Source: Spongiibacter tropicus DSM 19543 | GTDB lineage: Bacteria > Pseudomonadota > Gammaproteobacteria > Pseudomonadales > Spongiibacteraceae | Assembly (NCBI RefSeq): GCF_000420325.1 | Contig: NZ_ATUS01000005.1 | Coordinates: 207,355 to 271,354 of the forward strand | Length of the DNA: 64,000 nucleotides | Reading direction: 5' to 3' | Part shown: in pieces, positions 43,138 through 53,741 of the stretch | How the letters are laid out: the number at the start of each line of letters is the position of its first letter | Numbering within the stretch: position 1 is the first letter of the stretch | Position numbers and translations under genes: made by a program | The notes under the pieces: model-generated | What the model was told of the DNA's origin: nothing | Databases searched by the model: none | Seen by the model: only the letters and a program-made list of their open reading frames with translations

Positions 43138-43809
43138 ATGAGCCGCTATGCCGCCCTCTATGCCCGTCTGGGCTATGTATTTAGTGATGAAGCATTATTG
43201 CAGCATGCACTGACGCATCGCAGCTACGGCCCTGAACACAACGAGCGCCTGGAGTTTCTCGGCGATTCCCTGCTGAACATGATTGTTACGGATGTGCTGT
43301 TTAGCCGCTACCCTGGTCTCGACGAGGGTGAGCTCAGCCGTATGCGCGCGGCACTGGTCAGCGGTAAAACGCTGGCTCAGGTCGCGACCGAATTGCAGTT
43401 GGGCGACAGTCTGCGGCTCGGTGCCGGAGAGCGTAACAGCGGTGGGCACCGCCGAAGTTCAACCCTGGCAGATGCCGTAGAAGCCTTGTTGGGAGCCGTC
43501 TATCGTGAGGCGGGCATGCAGGCCTGTCGAGACTGTGTCATGCGCTGGTTTGCCAGTCGATTGGATCAACTGGACCCCACGGCCAGCCATAAAGATGCTA
43601 AAACCCGTTTGCAGGAGTTGCTGCAGGCCCGCAAGCAACCGTTGCCGGACTACCAGCTTTGTGGCACTGAAGGTAAAGCCCACCAGCAGGCATTCACCGT
43701 GTCCTGTGTTGTTTCATTATTGAGTGACCCAGTGGTTGCGACGGGAACCAGTCGCCGCAAAGCGGAGCAGGCCGCCGCTGAAGCCGTGTTGGCGCGTTTG
43801 GAGAAATGA
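43138..43809 (+). CDS. rnc: Ribonuclease III
   Basis: Double-stranded RNA endonuclease for rRNA and mRNA processing. 223 aa. The signature [16 protein letters not shown] (catalytic acidic residues Glu/Asp) and [17 protein letters not shown] are intact; the dsRNA-binding domain is at the C-terminus ([35 protein letters not shown]). ATG 43138 follows a TTG at 43132; the Shine-Dalgarno is not obvious, consistent with coupling to the preceding gene whose stop is 2 bases away. Confidence 0.97.
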   Translation: MSRYAALYARLGYVFSDEALLQHALTHRSYGPEHNERLEFLGDSLLNMIVTDVLFSRYPGLDEGELSRMRAALVSGKTLAQVATELQLGDSLRLGAGERNSGGHRRSSTLADAVEALLGAVYREAGMQACRDCVMRWFASRLDQLDPTASHKDAKTRLQELLQARKQPLPDYQLCGTEGKAHQQAFTVSCVVSLLSDPVVATGTSRRKAEQAAAEAVLARLEK

Positions 43810-44720
43810 CTATGAGCCAAGAGGCAATGCCCATGCGTTGTGGCTATATTGCGATTGTGGGGCGTCCCAATGTGGGTAAGTCGACCCTGCTCAACCACAT
43901 TCTGGGTCAGAAACTCAGCATTACTTCCAGAAAGCCCCAGACAACCCGGCACCAGGTGCTGGGAATTAAAACGGAAGGTGATATCCAGGCGATCTATGTC
44001 GATACGCCGGGGCTGCATCTGCGTGATGAAAAGGCCATTAATCGCTATATGAACCGGGCGGCCAGCGCGGCGCTGGCAGATGTGGATCTGGCGTTGTTTG
44101 TGGTCGATCGCGATCGCTGGACGGATGAGGACGACTTGGTCCTTGAGAAATTGCGCCATGCCGAGTGCCCCGTGGTATTGGTGGTGAATAAAATTGATCG
44201 CCTGGCCGACAAGGCAGAGCTGTTGCCGCTGATTGAATCCTTGAGCACGCGCTTTGAGTTTGCCGACATTGTGCCGGTGTCGGCGCTGCGGGGACACAAT
44301 CGGGATGATCTTGAAACGCTGATTCACGGCTATTTGCCCGAGGGCATTCATCTGTTTCCCGAAGACCAGATTACTAATCGCAGTGAGCGCTTCCTGGCCG
44401 CTGAACTGGTGCGCGAAAAGATTATGCGGCAGCTTGGTGAAGAGGTCCCTTACGCCATGACTGTGGAGATCGAGGAATTCAAAGCCTCTCCCAGGCTCAT
44501 AGAAATTTCCGCACTGATCCTCGTTGAACGCCAAGGACAGAAGAAAATCCTCATTGGTGAAGGGGGGAGTCGCTTGCGGCAGATTGGTACAGAAGCCCGC
44601 AAAGACATGGAAAAGGCGTTTGACAGCAAGGTCATGCTGCGGCTATGGGTCAAGGTGAAGTCGGGCTGGTCCGATGACGAGCGTGCTCTGCGCAGCTTGG
44701 GATATACCGATCTCGACTGA
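43806..44720 (+). CDS. era: GTPase Era
   Basis: Ras-like GTPase for 16S rRNA maturation and 30S assembly. G1 [10 protein letters not shown]3 DTPGL, G4 NKID and G5 SALRG are present, with a C-terminal KH domain ([20 protein letters not shown]). 304 aa. ATG overlaps the rnc stop (ATGA); a second ATG at 43812 is possible. Confidence 0.97.
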   Translation: MTMSQEAMPMRCGYIAIVGRPNVGKSTLLNHILGQKLSITSRKPQTTRHQVLGIKTEGDIQAIYVDTPGLHLRDEKAINRYMNRAASAALADVDLALFVVDRDRWTDEDDLVLEKLRHAECPVVLVVNKIDRLADKAELLPLIESLSTRFEFADIVPVSALRGHNRDDLETLIHGYLPEGIHLFPEDQITNRSERFLAAELVREKIMRQLGEEVPYAMTVEIEEFKASPRLIEISALILVERQGQKKILIGEGGSRLRQIGTEARKDMEKAFDSKVMLRLWVKVKSGWSDDERALRSLGYTDLD

Positions 44721-45442
44721 TGAGTACGGCGCGCGTTGAGGCAGAGCCGGGCTATGTTCTACATGTTCGCGCGTATCGCGATACCAGCGCCATTATCGAT
44801 GTTTTCAGTCGCCATCACGGTCGCGTTAGTGCTGTTGCCAAGGGGCTGAAGGCCAATACTAAAGGCAGGCAGCGCTGGCGCGCAGATCTACAGCCGGGCA
44901 ATTTATTGTTCCTGTCTTGGTCTGGAAGAGGGGAGCTGAAAACGCTCTCGGATGTGCAGCTCAACAGCCGCTTTCCCCTTAAGGGTGATGCGTTGTATTG
45001 CGCTTTCTACGTCAATGAGTTGTTGCAGCGCCTGTTACATCCACTCGACCCCCAACCAGATATTTTCTCTCTTTACGGCCAATGCCTGCTGGGCTTGTCT
45101 CGCGACCCTGAGCCGGAATTGGCGCTTCGACATTTTGAGTTTGCCCTGCTCAACCAACTGGGCTACGGGGTGGATTTTTCGACGCTTGATGATTGCCCGG
45201 CCGCGAGTGTGGGGTTTCATCCCGAGCAAGGGTTCCTGCTGCCTGAGCTGTTGCCGCCTGATAGCCCCCGGTTCCCAGTAGCTGATCTTCAGCGAATAGC
45301 CAGCTACGATTTCGACGCAGACAGCCTGAAGGTCGCCAAACAGTTGTCACGACTTGCGCTGGCGCCGCTATTGGGTGGGCGACCGCTGAACAGCCGAAAG
45401 CTGTTTATGCAGGCGCGAAAGCGGTCTTACGAGCAGAAATAG
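44720..45442 (+). CDS. recO: DNA repair protein RecO
   Basis: RecFOR recombination mediator. 240 aa: N-terminal OB fold (GYVLHVRAYRDTSAIIDVFSRHHGRVSAVAKG, read in two parts: GYVLHVRAYRDTSAII and DVFSRHHGRVSAVAKG), helical C-terminal part (LYCAFYVNELLQRLL; RKLFMQARKRS). No four-cysteine zinc site as in some RecO. The ATG overlaps the era stop by one base (TGATG). The pdxJ gene that often follows is absent; a convergent gacS abuts the stop with no gap. Confidence 0.95.
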   Translation: MSTARVEAEPGYVLHVRAYRDTSAIIDVFSRHHGRVSAVAKGLKANTKGRQRWRADLQPGNLLFLSWSGRGELKTLSDVQLNSRFPLKGDALYCAFYVNELLQRLLHPLDPQPDIFSLYGQCLLGLSRDPEPELALRHFEFALLNQLGYGVDFSTLDDCPAASVGFHPEQGFLLPELLPPDSPRFPVADLQRIASYDFDADSLKVAKQLSRLALAPLLGGRPLNSRKLFMQARKRSYEQK

Positions 45443-48115
45443 TTAGTCGAACATCACGTCAAGGTCATGTTCTTCATGCCAGGTCTGGAGCTCATCAATG
45501 CATCGGAGAACCGCCTGGGCAGCATTCGTTGTGTCGGCAGCGCCGTTATTCAATGCCGCTTCCAACGCAGTGGTTGAGGCCTGGAGATGGGGGACGCCGG
45601 TATAACAACAGCTACCTTTCAGGCCGTGATTCAGTTGATCCAGCAGCTTCCAGTCACCAATGTGCAAACTCTGCTCAATGTCACGGCGTTGCGCCGGGAG
45701 CTGGTTCAGCAGCATTTTCAACATATCCTTTGCCAGCTCTGGCCTGTTTTTGGACAGCGACAGGCACTGCTTGATGTCTACGGGGCGAGGCACGGTATCG
45801 TTATCAATAGGCTCGATGATGTTCGGTAGCGCACATGATGGCGACAGGTGGCGAGCGAGAATTTTTTCCAATTGCGCCTCGTTGACGGGCTTGCTGAGGT
45901 AATCATTGATCCCTGCCTCTCGAAGTTGGGACGGGTTGTCAGGGGCAAGATAGGCAGAGATGGCCGCAATAGGGGTGTGGATATTGAGGCCCGTTTCGCG
46001 AATTTGGCGACTGGCCTCTATCCCGTCCATTTGCGGCATTTGTATATCGATGAAAATTAATTCAAAGCGCTGGTCCTGGCAGTAGGCAACAGCTTCTATC
46101 CCGTTCTGCGCGGTTACCGGCTTAATGCCGAAATCTCCCAAAAAGCTCGACAGAATGTGGAGGTTCGATGGGTTGTCGTCGACGATTAATACGGCACTGC
46201 CGCTGTATGCAGTTGATCGCTGATAGGGCTTGGTGCTGTATCCGCTGCGCAGGGCATCAAACAAACGCACATGCGAGACGGGTTTGCTCATCCAAATTCG
46301 GCCATCGTTATGCTCGATATCTTCGGCATGTGCACTGAGTACCACCGTCGGATGTTGGCTGTTGTTGGGTGGCAAGTCGCCGGGATCTTCGTCCTTGTCC
46401 AGGCTGATCAATGTGTATTCGCATTGGCTGTCAAGCTCACTGAGTTCGCGGCAGCTATGCACCTCCATGCCCCAGCCCTGCAGCAGCGCTTTCAGTGACT
46501 CGGCATAGTATTGGCTGCGGTCATAGACGGCGATCCGCTGGCCATTCAGCGCTGTAAAGTTGCGCATTTCGACTGCGCTGTGGTCTATCGGCAGTCGCAG
46601 CGTGAACCAGAAGGTAGAGCCACGTCCCGGCTCACTTTCCAGGCCGACTTCACCGCCCATTTCTTTCACGAGACCTTGTACGATGACCAGGCCGAGGCCG
46701 GTTCCGCCATACTGCCGGGTGACCGAGGCATCCGCCTGGGTGAAGTTGCCGAAGATCAGTTTCCGTTGTTCGGCGCTGATGCCGATACCGCTGTCACTGA
46801 CTTTAAACTCCAGAAGAGCACTTTCCTCGTCGGATTCCTTGCAATGTAAGTCGATGCGAATATGGCCGCAGGGCGTGAATTTGATGGCGTTATTGATCAG
46901 ATTTGTAAGGATTTGTCGCAGCCTCAGGGAGTCGCTCAGTACACTTTCGGGGCAGTCCGGCTCGATAAACAGCGCGAGATCCAATCCTTTGTCGGCGGCG
47001 CCAGGCGCCAGCATAATCAGCGTATCTTCCATCATTTCCCGCAATTGTACGGGGGCGTTGTCGAAAACGAGCTTCCCTGCTTCCAGCTTCGAGAAGTCCA
47101 GGATGTCGTTGATGATCGTCAGCAGGTTAGTGGCGCTGTTGCGTATGGTTTCGACGGCTTCGCGCTGACGGCCCTTGATATCGGCTTTGAGTAGAATATT
47201 ACTGAAGCCCAGTATGCTGTTCAGCGGGGTTCGAATTTCGTGGCTGGTATTGGCGAGAAACTCGGACTTCATCCGGTTGGCGGTAATGGCCTCTCGACGG
47301 GCCAGGTCGAGCTCGATATTTTGGACTTCCAGGGTTTCCAGCGTTTCCCTCAGGTCGCTGTTGGATTGCTCCAGGTTCTGCTGAAGCTCCTTCAGCGCCT
47401 GAATCTGCGAGGCGTTGAGGTGGTTCAACTCCTCCGCAATGCTGGTGAATTCGTCATTGCCGGGCATAAAAAAGTGGATGTCCCGTTCGCCGCTGCTCAG
47501 GCGGCGGGCAGCATCTCTAAGTCCTTTTAAGTCACGGCTGATATTGTGGTTGATGTAGCTGAAAATGATGACACAGAACAGCACCGTCAGGCCGAGAAAC
47601 ATCGAGCCGGACAGCAGAGACTGATATTTCATCAGCTCATATTGATGCCAGCTGTAACTCATTTTTGCCCAGCCGAGAACATCGTTGCTGTTCGCAGCGG
47701 AGGGCTGATTATTTGGGGGAGTTATCGTCCATACCACGTCAAGCTGTTTGCCATTGTCGACCAGCTGGTAGGGAGTGGAGAGGCTTAAACCTGAAATGTC
47801 CGGTGTTTCCGTCGCCGGCCCGGAGTGGCTCAGCAACTCCAGATTTCGGTCGTAGACGCTCACAGCTCGCACACCGTTTTCTTCGAGTGCCGATTGGGTC
47901 AGTTCATCAAGCAGGTCATAGTGGCGGTCCTCCAAGGTATGGGCGACGACCACACTGAGCTGGCGCGCAGCGGCCAGTGCCCGGTCCGACATGATGTCCC
48001 GGGTGGTCGACAGCTGATTGTGGATGACGTAAATACTGAAGCTCAGGCAAACCGCAAGAACCGGCAGTAGTCCCAGGAAAATGATGAGCCGTTTGAATCC
48101 GTAACGCCTGCGCAT
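45443..48115 (-). CDS. gacS: Hybrid sensor histidine kinase GacS/BarA
   Basis: 890-residue tripartite kinase that feeds a GacA/UvrY-type regulator and thus CsrA-sequestering RNAs. TM1 ~10-32, periplasmic loop ~33-165, TM2 ~166-187, HAMP ~188-240, HisKA with SHEIRTPLN (His292), HATPase with GTGLGLVIVQGL, a degenerate receiver ~520-625 (no DD/D/K set), a true receiver with VDDN and Asp690 (IFIDIQMPQMDG), and an HPt with His830 (LNHGLKGSCCYTG). The phosphorelay His-Asp-His is complete. Neighbours cysM, relA, mazG match the gacS region of Pseudomonas. GacA is not in the window. Confidence 0.93.
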   Translation of the reverse strand: MRRRYGFKRLIIFLGLLPVLAVCLSFSIYVIHNQLSTTRDIMSDRALAAARQLSVVVAHTLEDRHYDLLDELTQSALEENGVRAVSVYDRNLELLSHSGPATETPDISGLSLSTPYQLVDNGKQLDVVWTITPPNNQPSAANSNDVLGWAKMSYSWHQYELMKYQSLLSGSMFLGLTVLFCVIIFSYINHNISRDLKGLRDAARRLSSGERDIHFFMPGNDEFTSIAEELNHLNASQIQALKELQQNLEQSNSDLRETLETLEVQNIELDLARREAITANRMKSEFLANTSHEIRTPLNSILGFSNILLKADIKGRQREAVETIRNSATNLLTIINDILDFSKLEAGKLVFDNAPVQLREMMEDTLIMLAPGAADKGLDLALFIEPDCPESVLSDSLRLRQILTNLINNAIKFTPCGHIRIDLHCKESDEESALLEFKVSDSGIGISAEQRKLIFGNFTQADASVTRQYGGTGLGLVIVQGLVKEMGGEVGLESEPGRGSTFWFTLRLPIDHSAVEMRNFTALNGQRIAVYDRSQYYAESLKALLQGWGMEVHSCRELSELDSQCEYTLISLDKDEDPGDLPPNNSQHPTVVLSAHAEDIEHNDGRIWMSKPVSHVRLFDALRSGYSTKPYQRSTAYSGSAVLIVDDNPSNLHILSSFLGDFGIKPVTAQNGIEAVAYCQDQRFELIFIDIQMPQMDGIEASRQIRETGLNIHTPIAAISAYLAPDNPSQLREAGINDYLSKPVNEAQLEKILARHLSPSCALPNIIEPIDNDTVPRPVDIKQCLSLSKNRPELAKDMLKMLLNQLPAQRRDIEQSLHIGDWKLLDQLNHGLKGSCCYTGVPHLQASTTALEAALNNGAADTTNAAQAVLRCIDELQTWHEEHDLDVMFD

Positions 48116-48264
48116 GGTGAACTGGAGCCTTTCACTGCGGCAATGGTATTATCCCTGCCATTATGTAATGTGTGGTTGCCAAAGTTAGGCAGTATACCAG
48201 CGCCTACGATGTCGCAAGTACCGCGCCCACCCGCAACAGAGGCCGGCCCCGAGGTTCCATCTCC

Positions 48265-49164
48265 ATGACAGAATTCCCCACCATAGAGCAGTACATTGGC
48301 AATACACCTCTGGTGCGATTGCAGCGGCTGGATAACAGCAGCAACACGATTCTGCTAAAACTTGAGGGCAATAATCCGGCCGGTTCGGTCAAGGATCGCC
48401 CCGCGATGAGCATGATAGCGCGCGCGGAGGCCCGCGGCGACATTCAGCCTGGAGATACCCTGATTGAGGCGACCAGTGGCAATACCGGTATTGCGCTGGC
48501 GATGGCTGCGGCTATTCGCGGCTATAAAATGATACTGATCATGCCGAGCCACATGAGTGCAGAGCGCAAACTGGCCATGGCCGCTTACGGCGCGACCTTG
48601 CTTGAAGTCAGTCAGGAAGAGGGGATGGAAGGCGCGCGAGACTTGGCACTTGCTATGCAAGAGCGCGGAGAGGGTAAGGTGCTGGACCAGTTCGCCAATG
48701 CGGATAACCCCTTGGCACACTACGAGGGAACCGGCCCCGAAATCTGGGAGCAGTCCGGAGGACGTATTACCCACTTCGTCAGTTCCATGGGAACCACCGG
48801 CACCATTATGGGCGTGTCGCGCTACTTGAAAGAGCAAAACCCCGCCATTCAAGTGGTGGGGCTTCAACCTCAGGATGGTTCAAGCATTCCGGGGATTCGT
48901 CGTTGGCCCGAGGCTTACTTGCCCAGCATCTTCGATGCGCAGCGTGTTGACCAGGTTATGGATATTGATCAGCAGACGGCGGAGGAGACCATGCGAGCGT
49001 TAGCGGCTCAAGAGGGTATTTTCTGTGGTGTCTCGTCTGGCGGTGCAGTGGCCGGGGCCTTACGCCTCAGTCAGACTGTCGAAAATGCTGTGATCGTTGC
49101 GATTATCTGTGATCGCGGTGATCGCTACTTGTCGACCGGCGTGTTCGACAGCACATTGAATTAA
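48265..49164 (+). CDS. cysM: Cysteine synthase B (O-acetylserine sulfhydrylase)
   Basis: PLP enzyme making cysteine from O-acetylserine and sulfide or thiosulfate. 299 aa from MTEFPTIEQYIGNTPLV. The PLP lysine is Lys43 in NPAGSVKDRPA; TSGNTGIALAMAA is the substrate loop; GTTGTIMGVSRYLKE binds phosphate. The EGIFCGVSSGGAVAGAL segment is typical. The ORF extends 31 codons upstream but without homology. In Pseudomonas a 23S rRNA methyltransferase gene (rlmD) lies between cysM and relA; here it does not. Confidence 0.94.
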   Translation: MTEFPTIEQYIGNTPLVRLQRLDNSSNTILLKLEGNNPAGSVKDRPAMSMIARAEARGDIQPGDTLIEATSGNTGIALAMAAAIRGYKMILIMPSHMSAERKLAMAAYGATLLEVSQEEGMEGARDLALAMQERGEGKVLDQFANADNPLAHYEGTGPEIWEQSGGRITHFVSSMGTTGTIMGVSRYLKEQNPAIQVVGLQPQDGSSIPGIRRWPEAYLPSIFDAQRVDQVMDIDQQTAEETMRALAAQEGIFCGVSSGGAVAGALRLSQTVENAVIVAIICDRGDRYLSTGVFDSTLN

Positions 49165-49200
49165 GTTGCATCGCGCTGTGAGGCGCCCAGGGTTAGCGTC

Positions 49201-51447
49201 ATGGTAAAAGTCCGCGAGGATTATCCCCAATTGCAGAATGGCCGCGTGGACTTGCCACGTTGGATCGACCGTCTGCCCATTGACCGCAATATCGTCAATA
49301 GCGAGGAACTGCTGCGTGCGTTCCAGCTCGCCGAGCACTGTGCCGAGTTACCGGATGCCGGTCCCAGTAGTGTGGTCGATGAAGACGGCAGCAGCCTGTT
49401 TACCGCACTGGAAATGGTGGAAATCCTGGCGGACCTGCATCTTGATCAGGACAGCTTGGTTGCTGCGGCGCTTTACCGCGCGGTGCGTGAGGAACGACTG
49501 CCATTAGAGCAATTGCAGCGAGACTTTGGTCAGTCTGTGGCTAAGTTAGTCGAGGGGGTGCTCGGCATGGCGGCGATTTCCAGGGTTAATGCCGAGCTGG
49601 ATTTGCCTGTGCTGGGACAGTCTGAGGCCCAGAGCGAAACCATACGCAAAATGCTGGTGGCGCTTGTCGATGATGTACGCGTGGCGTTGATCAAGCTGGC
49701 GGAGCGGACCTCGGCGATTCGCGCGGTGAAGGATCGGCCCGACAAGCGGTATCGGGTTGCCCGTGAAGTCTTTGATATATATGCCCCTCTGGCACATCGC
49801 TTGGGGATAGGTCACATCAAGTGGGAGCTGGAAGACCTCAGTTTCCGCTACCTGCAACCCTCCGCCTATAAAAAAATCGCAAAGTTACTCGACGAAAAGC
49901 GCCTGGATCGCCAGCGCTATATCGACGACGTTATCAGCCGACTATTTGCAGCACTGGAAGTTGAAGGTATTGATGCGGATATTGCCGGCAGGGCGAAGCA
50001 CATATACAGCATTTGGCGGAAAATGCAGCGCAAGGGCATTGGTTTCTCGCAGGTCTACGATATTCGCGCAGTGCGGGTGCTCGTGGACGATGTGAAGTCC
50101 TGCTATACCGTGCTGGGTCTGGTTCACGGCCTGTGGCGCAATGTACCGAATGAGTTTGACGACTACATCGCCAACCCCAAGGAAAATGGCTATCGCTCGC
50201 TACATACGGCAGTGATCGGCCCTGAAGGGAAGGTGTTGGAAATACAGATTCGCACCCGTTCCATGCATGAAGAAGCGGAGTTCGGTGTCTGCTCGCACTG
50301 GATGTACAAAGGCGCAGACAAGACGGCGAAGAACAACAACAGTTACGACGAAAAAATTGCCTGGTTGCGGCAAGTACTGGATTGGCACGAGGAGAGCGGC
50401 AGCAGCAGTGACGTGGCCGAGCAGTTTACCCGAGCCCAGGACCGCGTGTATGTCTTCACGCCTGACGGGCATGTGGTCAATCTGCAAAACGGCGCGACTC
50501 CCCTGGATTTCGCCTATCACATTCACACCGAAGTCGGTAACCGTTGTCGGGGTGCGAAGGTGAACGGCAGAATTGTGCCGCTGACCTATACACTGAATAC
50601 CGGCGAGCGCGTTGAAATTCTCACGGGTAAAGACAGCGAGCCTCGTCGAGACTGGTTGCAGAGTAACCTGGGTTATCTCAAAACCAGCCGGGCCCGGACC
50701 AAAGTGCAGCACTGGTTTCGTCAGCAGGCGAAAGAGGACAATATCACCGCCGGTCGTGCCTTGCTGGAGAAAGAATTTCGGCGTTTGGCGCTCAATAGCG
50801 TCGACTACAAGTACATCGCCGATCAGGCGCATTGCGCCAGTGTCGAAGATATGTATGCGGCGGTCGGCTCGGGTGAAATCAGCACATTACAACTTGTGCG
50901 TATTGCCCACCAGCTTGCCGGGCAGAACGATTCGCAAAGCGAAGAGCAGTTGCTGCGTTTGCGGGCGCCTACCCGCAAGGGCAAAGACAGCAACAAAGTA
51001 CGCATCAGCGGTGTGGGCAATCTGCTCACCCATTTTGCGCGGTGCTGCAAGCCGCTGCCTGGCGAGGCGATTGCCGGTTACATTACGGTTGGGCGCGGAG
51101 TCAGTGTGCACCGACAGGATTGCAGCAAGCTGCTCCAGCTCCAGAGCGTAGAGCCGCACCGGATTATTGCTGTGGACTGGGAGCAGGAGCAGATCGACAC
51201 CTATCCCGTCGATATCGAATTGCAGGCTTTCGACCGTCAGGGGCTGCTGCGGGATATCACCTTGCAGCTGGCCACCGAGAAAGTGAATGTCGTGTCTCTG
51301 AATACGGTAACCGATACCGCGCAGCATATGGCGACAATGCGCATCCGCTTGGAAATCAGTGATGTGGCTGCGTTGTCAGGATTGCTGAATCGCCTGAATG
51401 GGCTGCCCAACGTGGTGTCTGTTGAGCGGGTTCGGGAGGGCGGATGA
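49201..51447 (+). CDS. relA: GTP pyrophosphokinase RelA ((p)ppGpp synthetase)
   Basis: Ribosome-associated stringent-response enzyme. 748 aa: inactive N-terminal HD-like domain (the hydrolase HD motif is absent; LYRAVREERLPLEQL instead), synthetase domain with the RelA-type EFDDYIANPKENGYRSLHT (EXDD motif, monofunctional synthetase), TGS domain (DRVYVFTPDGHVVNLQNGAT), a zinc-finger-like HFARCCKPLPGE and a C-terminal ACT domain (LLRDITLQLATEKVNVVSLN). A separate SpoT is expected elsewhere. mazG overlaps its stop (ATGA), the same coupling as in E. coli. Confidence 0.96.
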   Translation: MVKVREDYPQLQNGRVDLPRWIDRLPIDRNIVNSEELLRAFQLAEHCAELPDAGPSSVVDEDGSSLFTALEMVEILADLHLDQDSLVAAALYRAVREERLPLEQLQRDFGQSVAKLVEGVLGMAAISRVNAELDLPVLGQSEAQSETIRKMLVALVDDVRVALIKLAERTSAIRAVKDRPDKRYRVAREVFDIYAPLAHRLGIGHIKWELEDLSFRYLQPSAYKKIAKLLDEKRLDRQRYIDDVISRLFAALEVEGIDADIAGRAKHIYSIWRKMQRKGIGFSQVYDIRAVRVLVDDVKSCYTVLGLVHGLWRNVPNEFDDYIANPKENGYRSLHTAVIGPEGKVLEIQIRTRSMHEEAEFGVCSHWMYKGADKTAKNNNSYDEKIAWLRQVLDWHEESGSSSDVAEQFTRAQDRVYVFTPDGHVVNLQNGATPLDFAYHIHTEVGNRCRGAKVNGRIVPLTYTLNTGERVEILTGKDSEPRRDWLQSNLGYLKTSRARTKVQHWFRQQAKEDNITAGRALLEKEFRRLALNSVDYKYIADQAHCASVEDMYAAVGSGEISTLQLVRIAHQLAGQNDSQSEEQLLRLRAPTRKGKDSNKVRISGVGNLLTHFARCCKPLPGEAIAGYITVGRGVSVHRQDCSKLLQLQSVEPHRIIAVDWEQEQIDTYPVDIELQAFDRQGLLRDITLQLATEKVNVVSLNTVTDTAQHMATMRIRLEISDVAALSGLLNRLNGLPNVVSVERVREGG

Positions 51448-52256
51448 CTGCTGCACGCTTCAGTCTTGATGACCTCCGTTACCTGATGGCGCGCCTGCGC
51501 GACCCTGAAGACGGCTGCCCCTGGGATTTGAAGCAGGACTTTCAGAGCATCGTGCCTCACACGCTGGAAGAAACGTATGAGTTGGCGGATGCCATTGCCT
51601 CTGAAGACCTCGACCAGATTCGCCAGGAAATGGGCGATGTACTATTCCAGCTGATTTTCTACAGTCGTTTGGCGGAAGAGCAGTCTGCATTTGATTTCGA
51701 TGACGTCGTAGACGGTATCACCTGCAAGCTGCTCAGACGTCACCCCCATGTGTTTCCGGCTGGCACCCTTGAGAGCCGTCGGAGCAGTGATGCCCCGGAA
51801 GAGGCGCAGATCAAGCAGCGTTGGGAAGAAATCAAAGCCGAAGAGCGAGGCGAGAAAGCCCAGCACAGTGCGCTGGACGATATTCCCCAGGCGCTGCCTG
51901 CCGCCAGTCGCGCCAGTAAACTGCAAAAGCGCGCAAGCCAGCTTGGGTTTGACTGGGAAAATATTGAGGGCGTTGTAGACGCACTGCACGATGAGCTGGC
52001 AGAGCTGCGCGAGGCCATGCAGGCCGGAGAGCAGGCTGCTATCGAGGATGAATTGGGGGATGTGCTGTTTTCCGTCGTTAACCTCAGTAGACATCTCGGT
52101 CTGGATGCCGAAGCGACGCTCCGCAAAGCGGGTCAGAAGTTTGAACGCCGGTTTCGTTTTGTTGAGGCGCGGGCGGAAGAAGGTGAGGGCGTCAGTGCCA
52201 CGCCCCGCAGCCAGCTAGAAGATTTCTGGCGCGAGGCGAAGGAAGCTGGGCTGTAA
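51444..52256 (+). CDS. mazG: Nucleoside triphosphate pyrophosphohydrolase MazG
   Basis: Hydrolyses NTPs to NMP and pyrophosphate; in E. coli it lowers (p)ppGpp levels and limits mutagenic nucleotides. 270 aa with tandem MazG domains: GCPWDLKQDFQSIVPHTLEE, ELADAIASEDLDQIRQEMGD (E-E-x-x-E / E-x-x-D metal sites) and the second copy ALHDELAELREAM, IEDELGDVLFSVVNLSRHLG. Overlaps the relA stop by 4 bases. Confidence 0.95.
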   Translation: MTAARFSLDDLRYLMARLRDPEDGCPWDLKQDFQSIVPHTLEETYELADAIASEDLDQIRQEMGDVLFQLIFYSRLAEEQSAFDFDDVVDGITCKLLRRHPHVFPAGTLESRRSSDAPEEAQIKQRWEEIKAEERGEKAQHSALDDIPQALPAASRASKLQKRASQLGFDWENIEGVVDALHDELAELREAMQAGEQAAIEDELGDVLFSVVNLSRHLGLDAEATLRKAGQKFERRFRFVEARAEEGEGVSATPRSQLEDFWREAKEAGL

Positions 52257-52277
52257 GCTGGCCCGGCAAGTCCCGTT

Positions 52278-52607
52278 TCAGTGCTTGTTCTGCTCCTGAC
52301 TGAGGTGTTTTTCCGCGAGACTTAGATACCGCGGAGTGGGCCCCACGTCCTCATACATTGGATCACCCAGCTCATCCGTGGCAACGATTTTGTCCCCGCG
52401 AACGTAGGGCATCATGCTTTCCACCTCATTCAGCGATGCGCTGAGCAGGTCCGTAATCAGCTCTTCAATATCCCGGCGGGGATACAGCTCAGCCAGTGCT
52501 TTCAGCTTGGCAGCATCCTCTACCGGTAGTCTGACCCGGTACTCTTCCTGGGTTAGTGTGCCGCTGGCCGTTTTTTCCCAGAGCGATAACAGTTCACGCA
52601 GTTTCAT
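52278..52607 (-). CDS. Conserved hypothetical protein (109 aa)
   Basis: Small soluble, acidic protein: MKLRELLSLWEKTASGTLTQ, LPVEDAAKLKALAELYPRRD, YEDVGPTPRYLSLAEKH. The start at 52607 is preceded by GGGAG; an in-frame ATG at 52637 lacks this. No signal peptide or membrane segment. I do not recognise a function; similar proteins in pseudomonads have carried the label pilin-related, but nothing in the sequence supports that. Its leader contains a hairpin (52650-52679). Confidence 0.75.
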   Translation of the reverse strand: MKLRELLSLWEKTASGTLTQEEYRVRLPVEDAAKLKALAELYPRRDIEELITDLLSASLNEVESMMPYVRGDKIVATDELGDPMYEDVGPTPRYLSLAEKHLSQEQNKH

Positions 52608-53613
<1,006 letters not shown>

Positions 53614-53628
53614 CGTTTACGCAGTATC

Positions 53629-53656
53629 AAAACGGCGCCTAAATGGCGCCGTTTTT
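53629..53656 (+). terminator. Rho-independent terminator after adk
   Basis: AACGGCGCC and GGCGCCGTT form a perfect 9-bp stem with loop TAAAT, flanked by A and T runs. Confidence 0.94.
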
Positions 53657-53699
53657 GTATCTGTTGAGAAAGACTAAAAACGGATTGTCTGGATTTTCG

Positions 53700-53705
53700 T
53701 ATAAT
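53700..53705 (+). promoter_or_regulatory. Putative -10 box of hemH
   Basis: A perfect TATAAT lies 36 bases before the hemH ATG. No good -35 hexamer was found at the right spacing, so the promoter assignment is tentative. Confidence 0.45.
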
Positions 53706-53741
53706 CCCCGCAATAGTTTTTTATCTGTGGATATATAGCAT

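Noticed and set aside
43650..44534. 294-codon minus-strand frame opposite era
   Set aside because: Complementary to a GTPase with all G motifs; no motif on the antisense strand.
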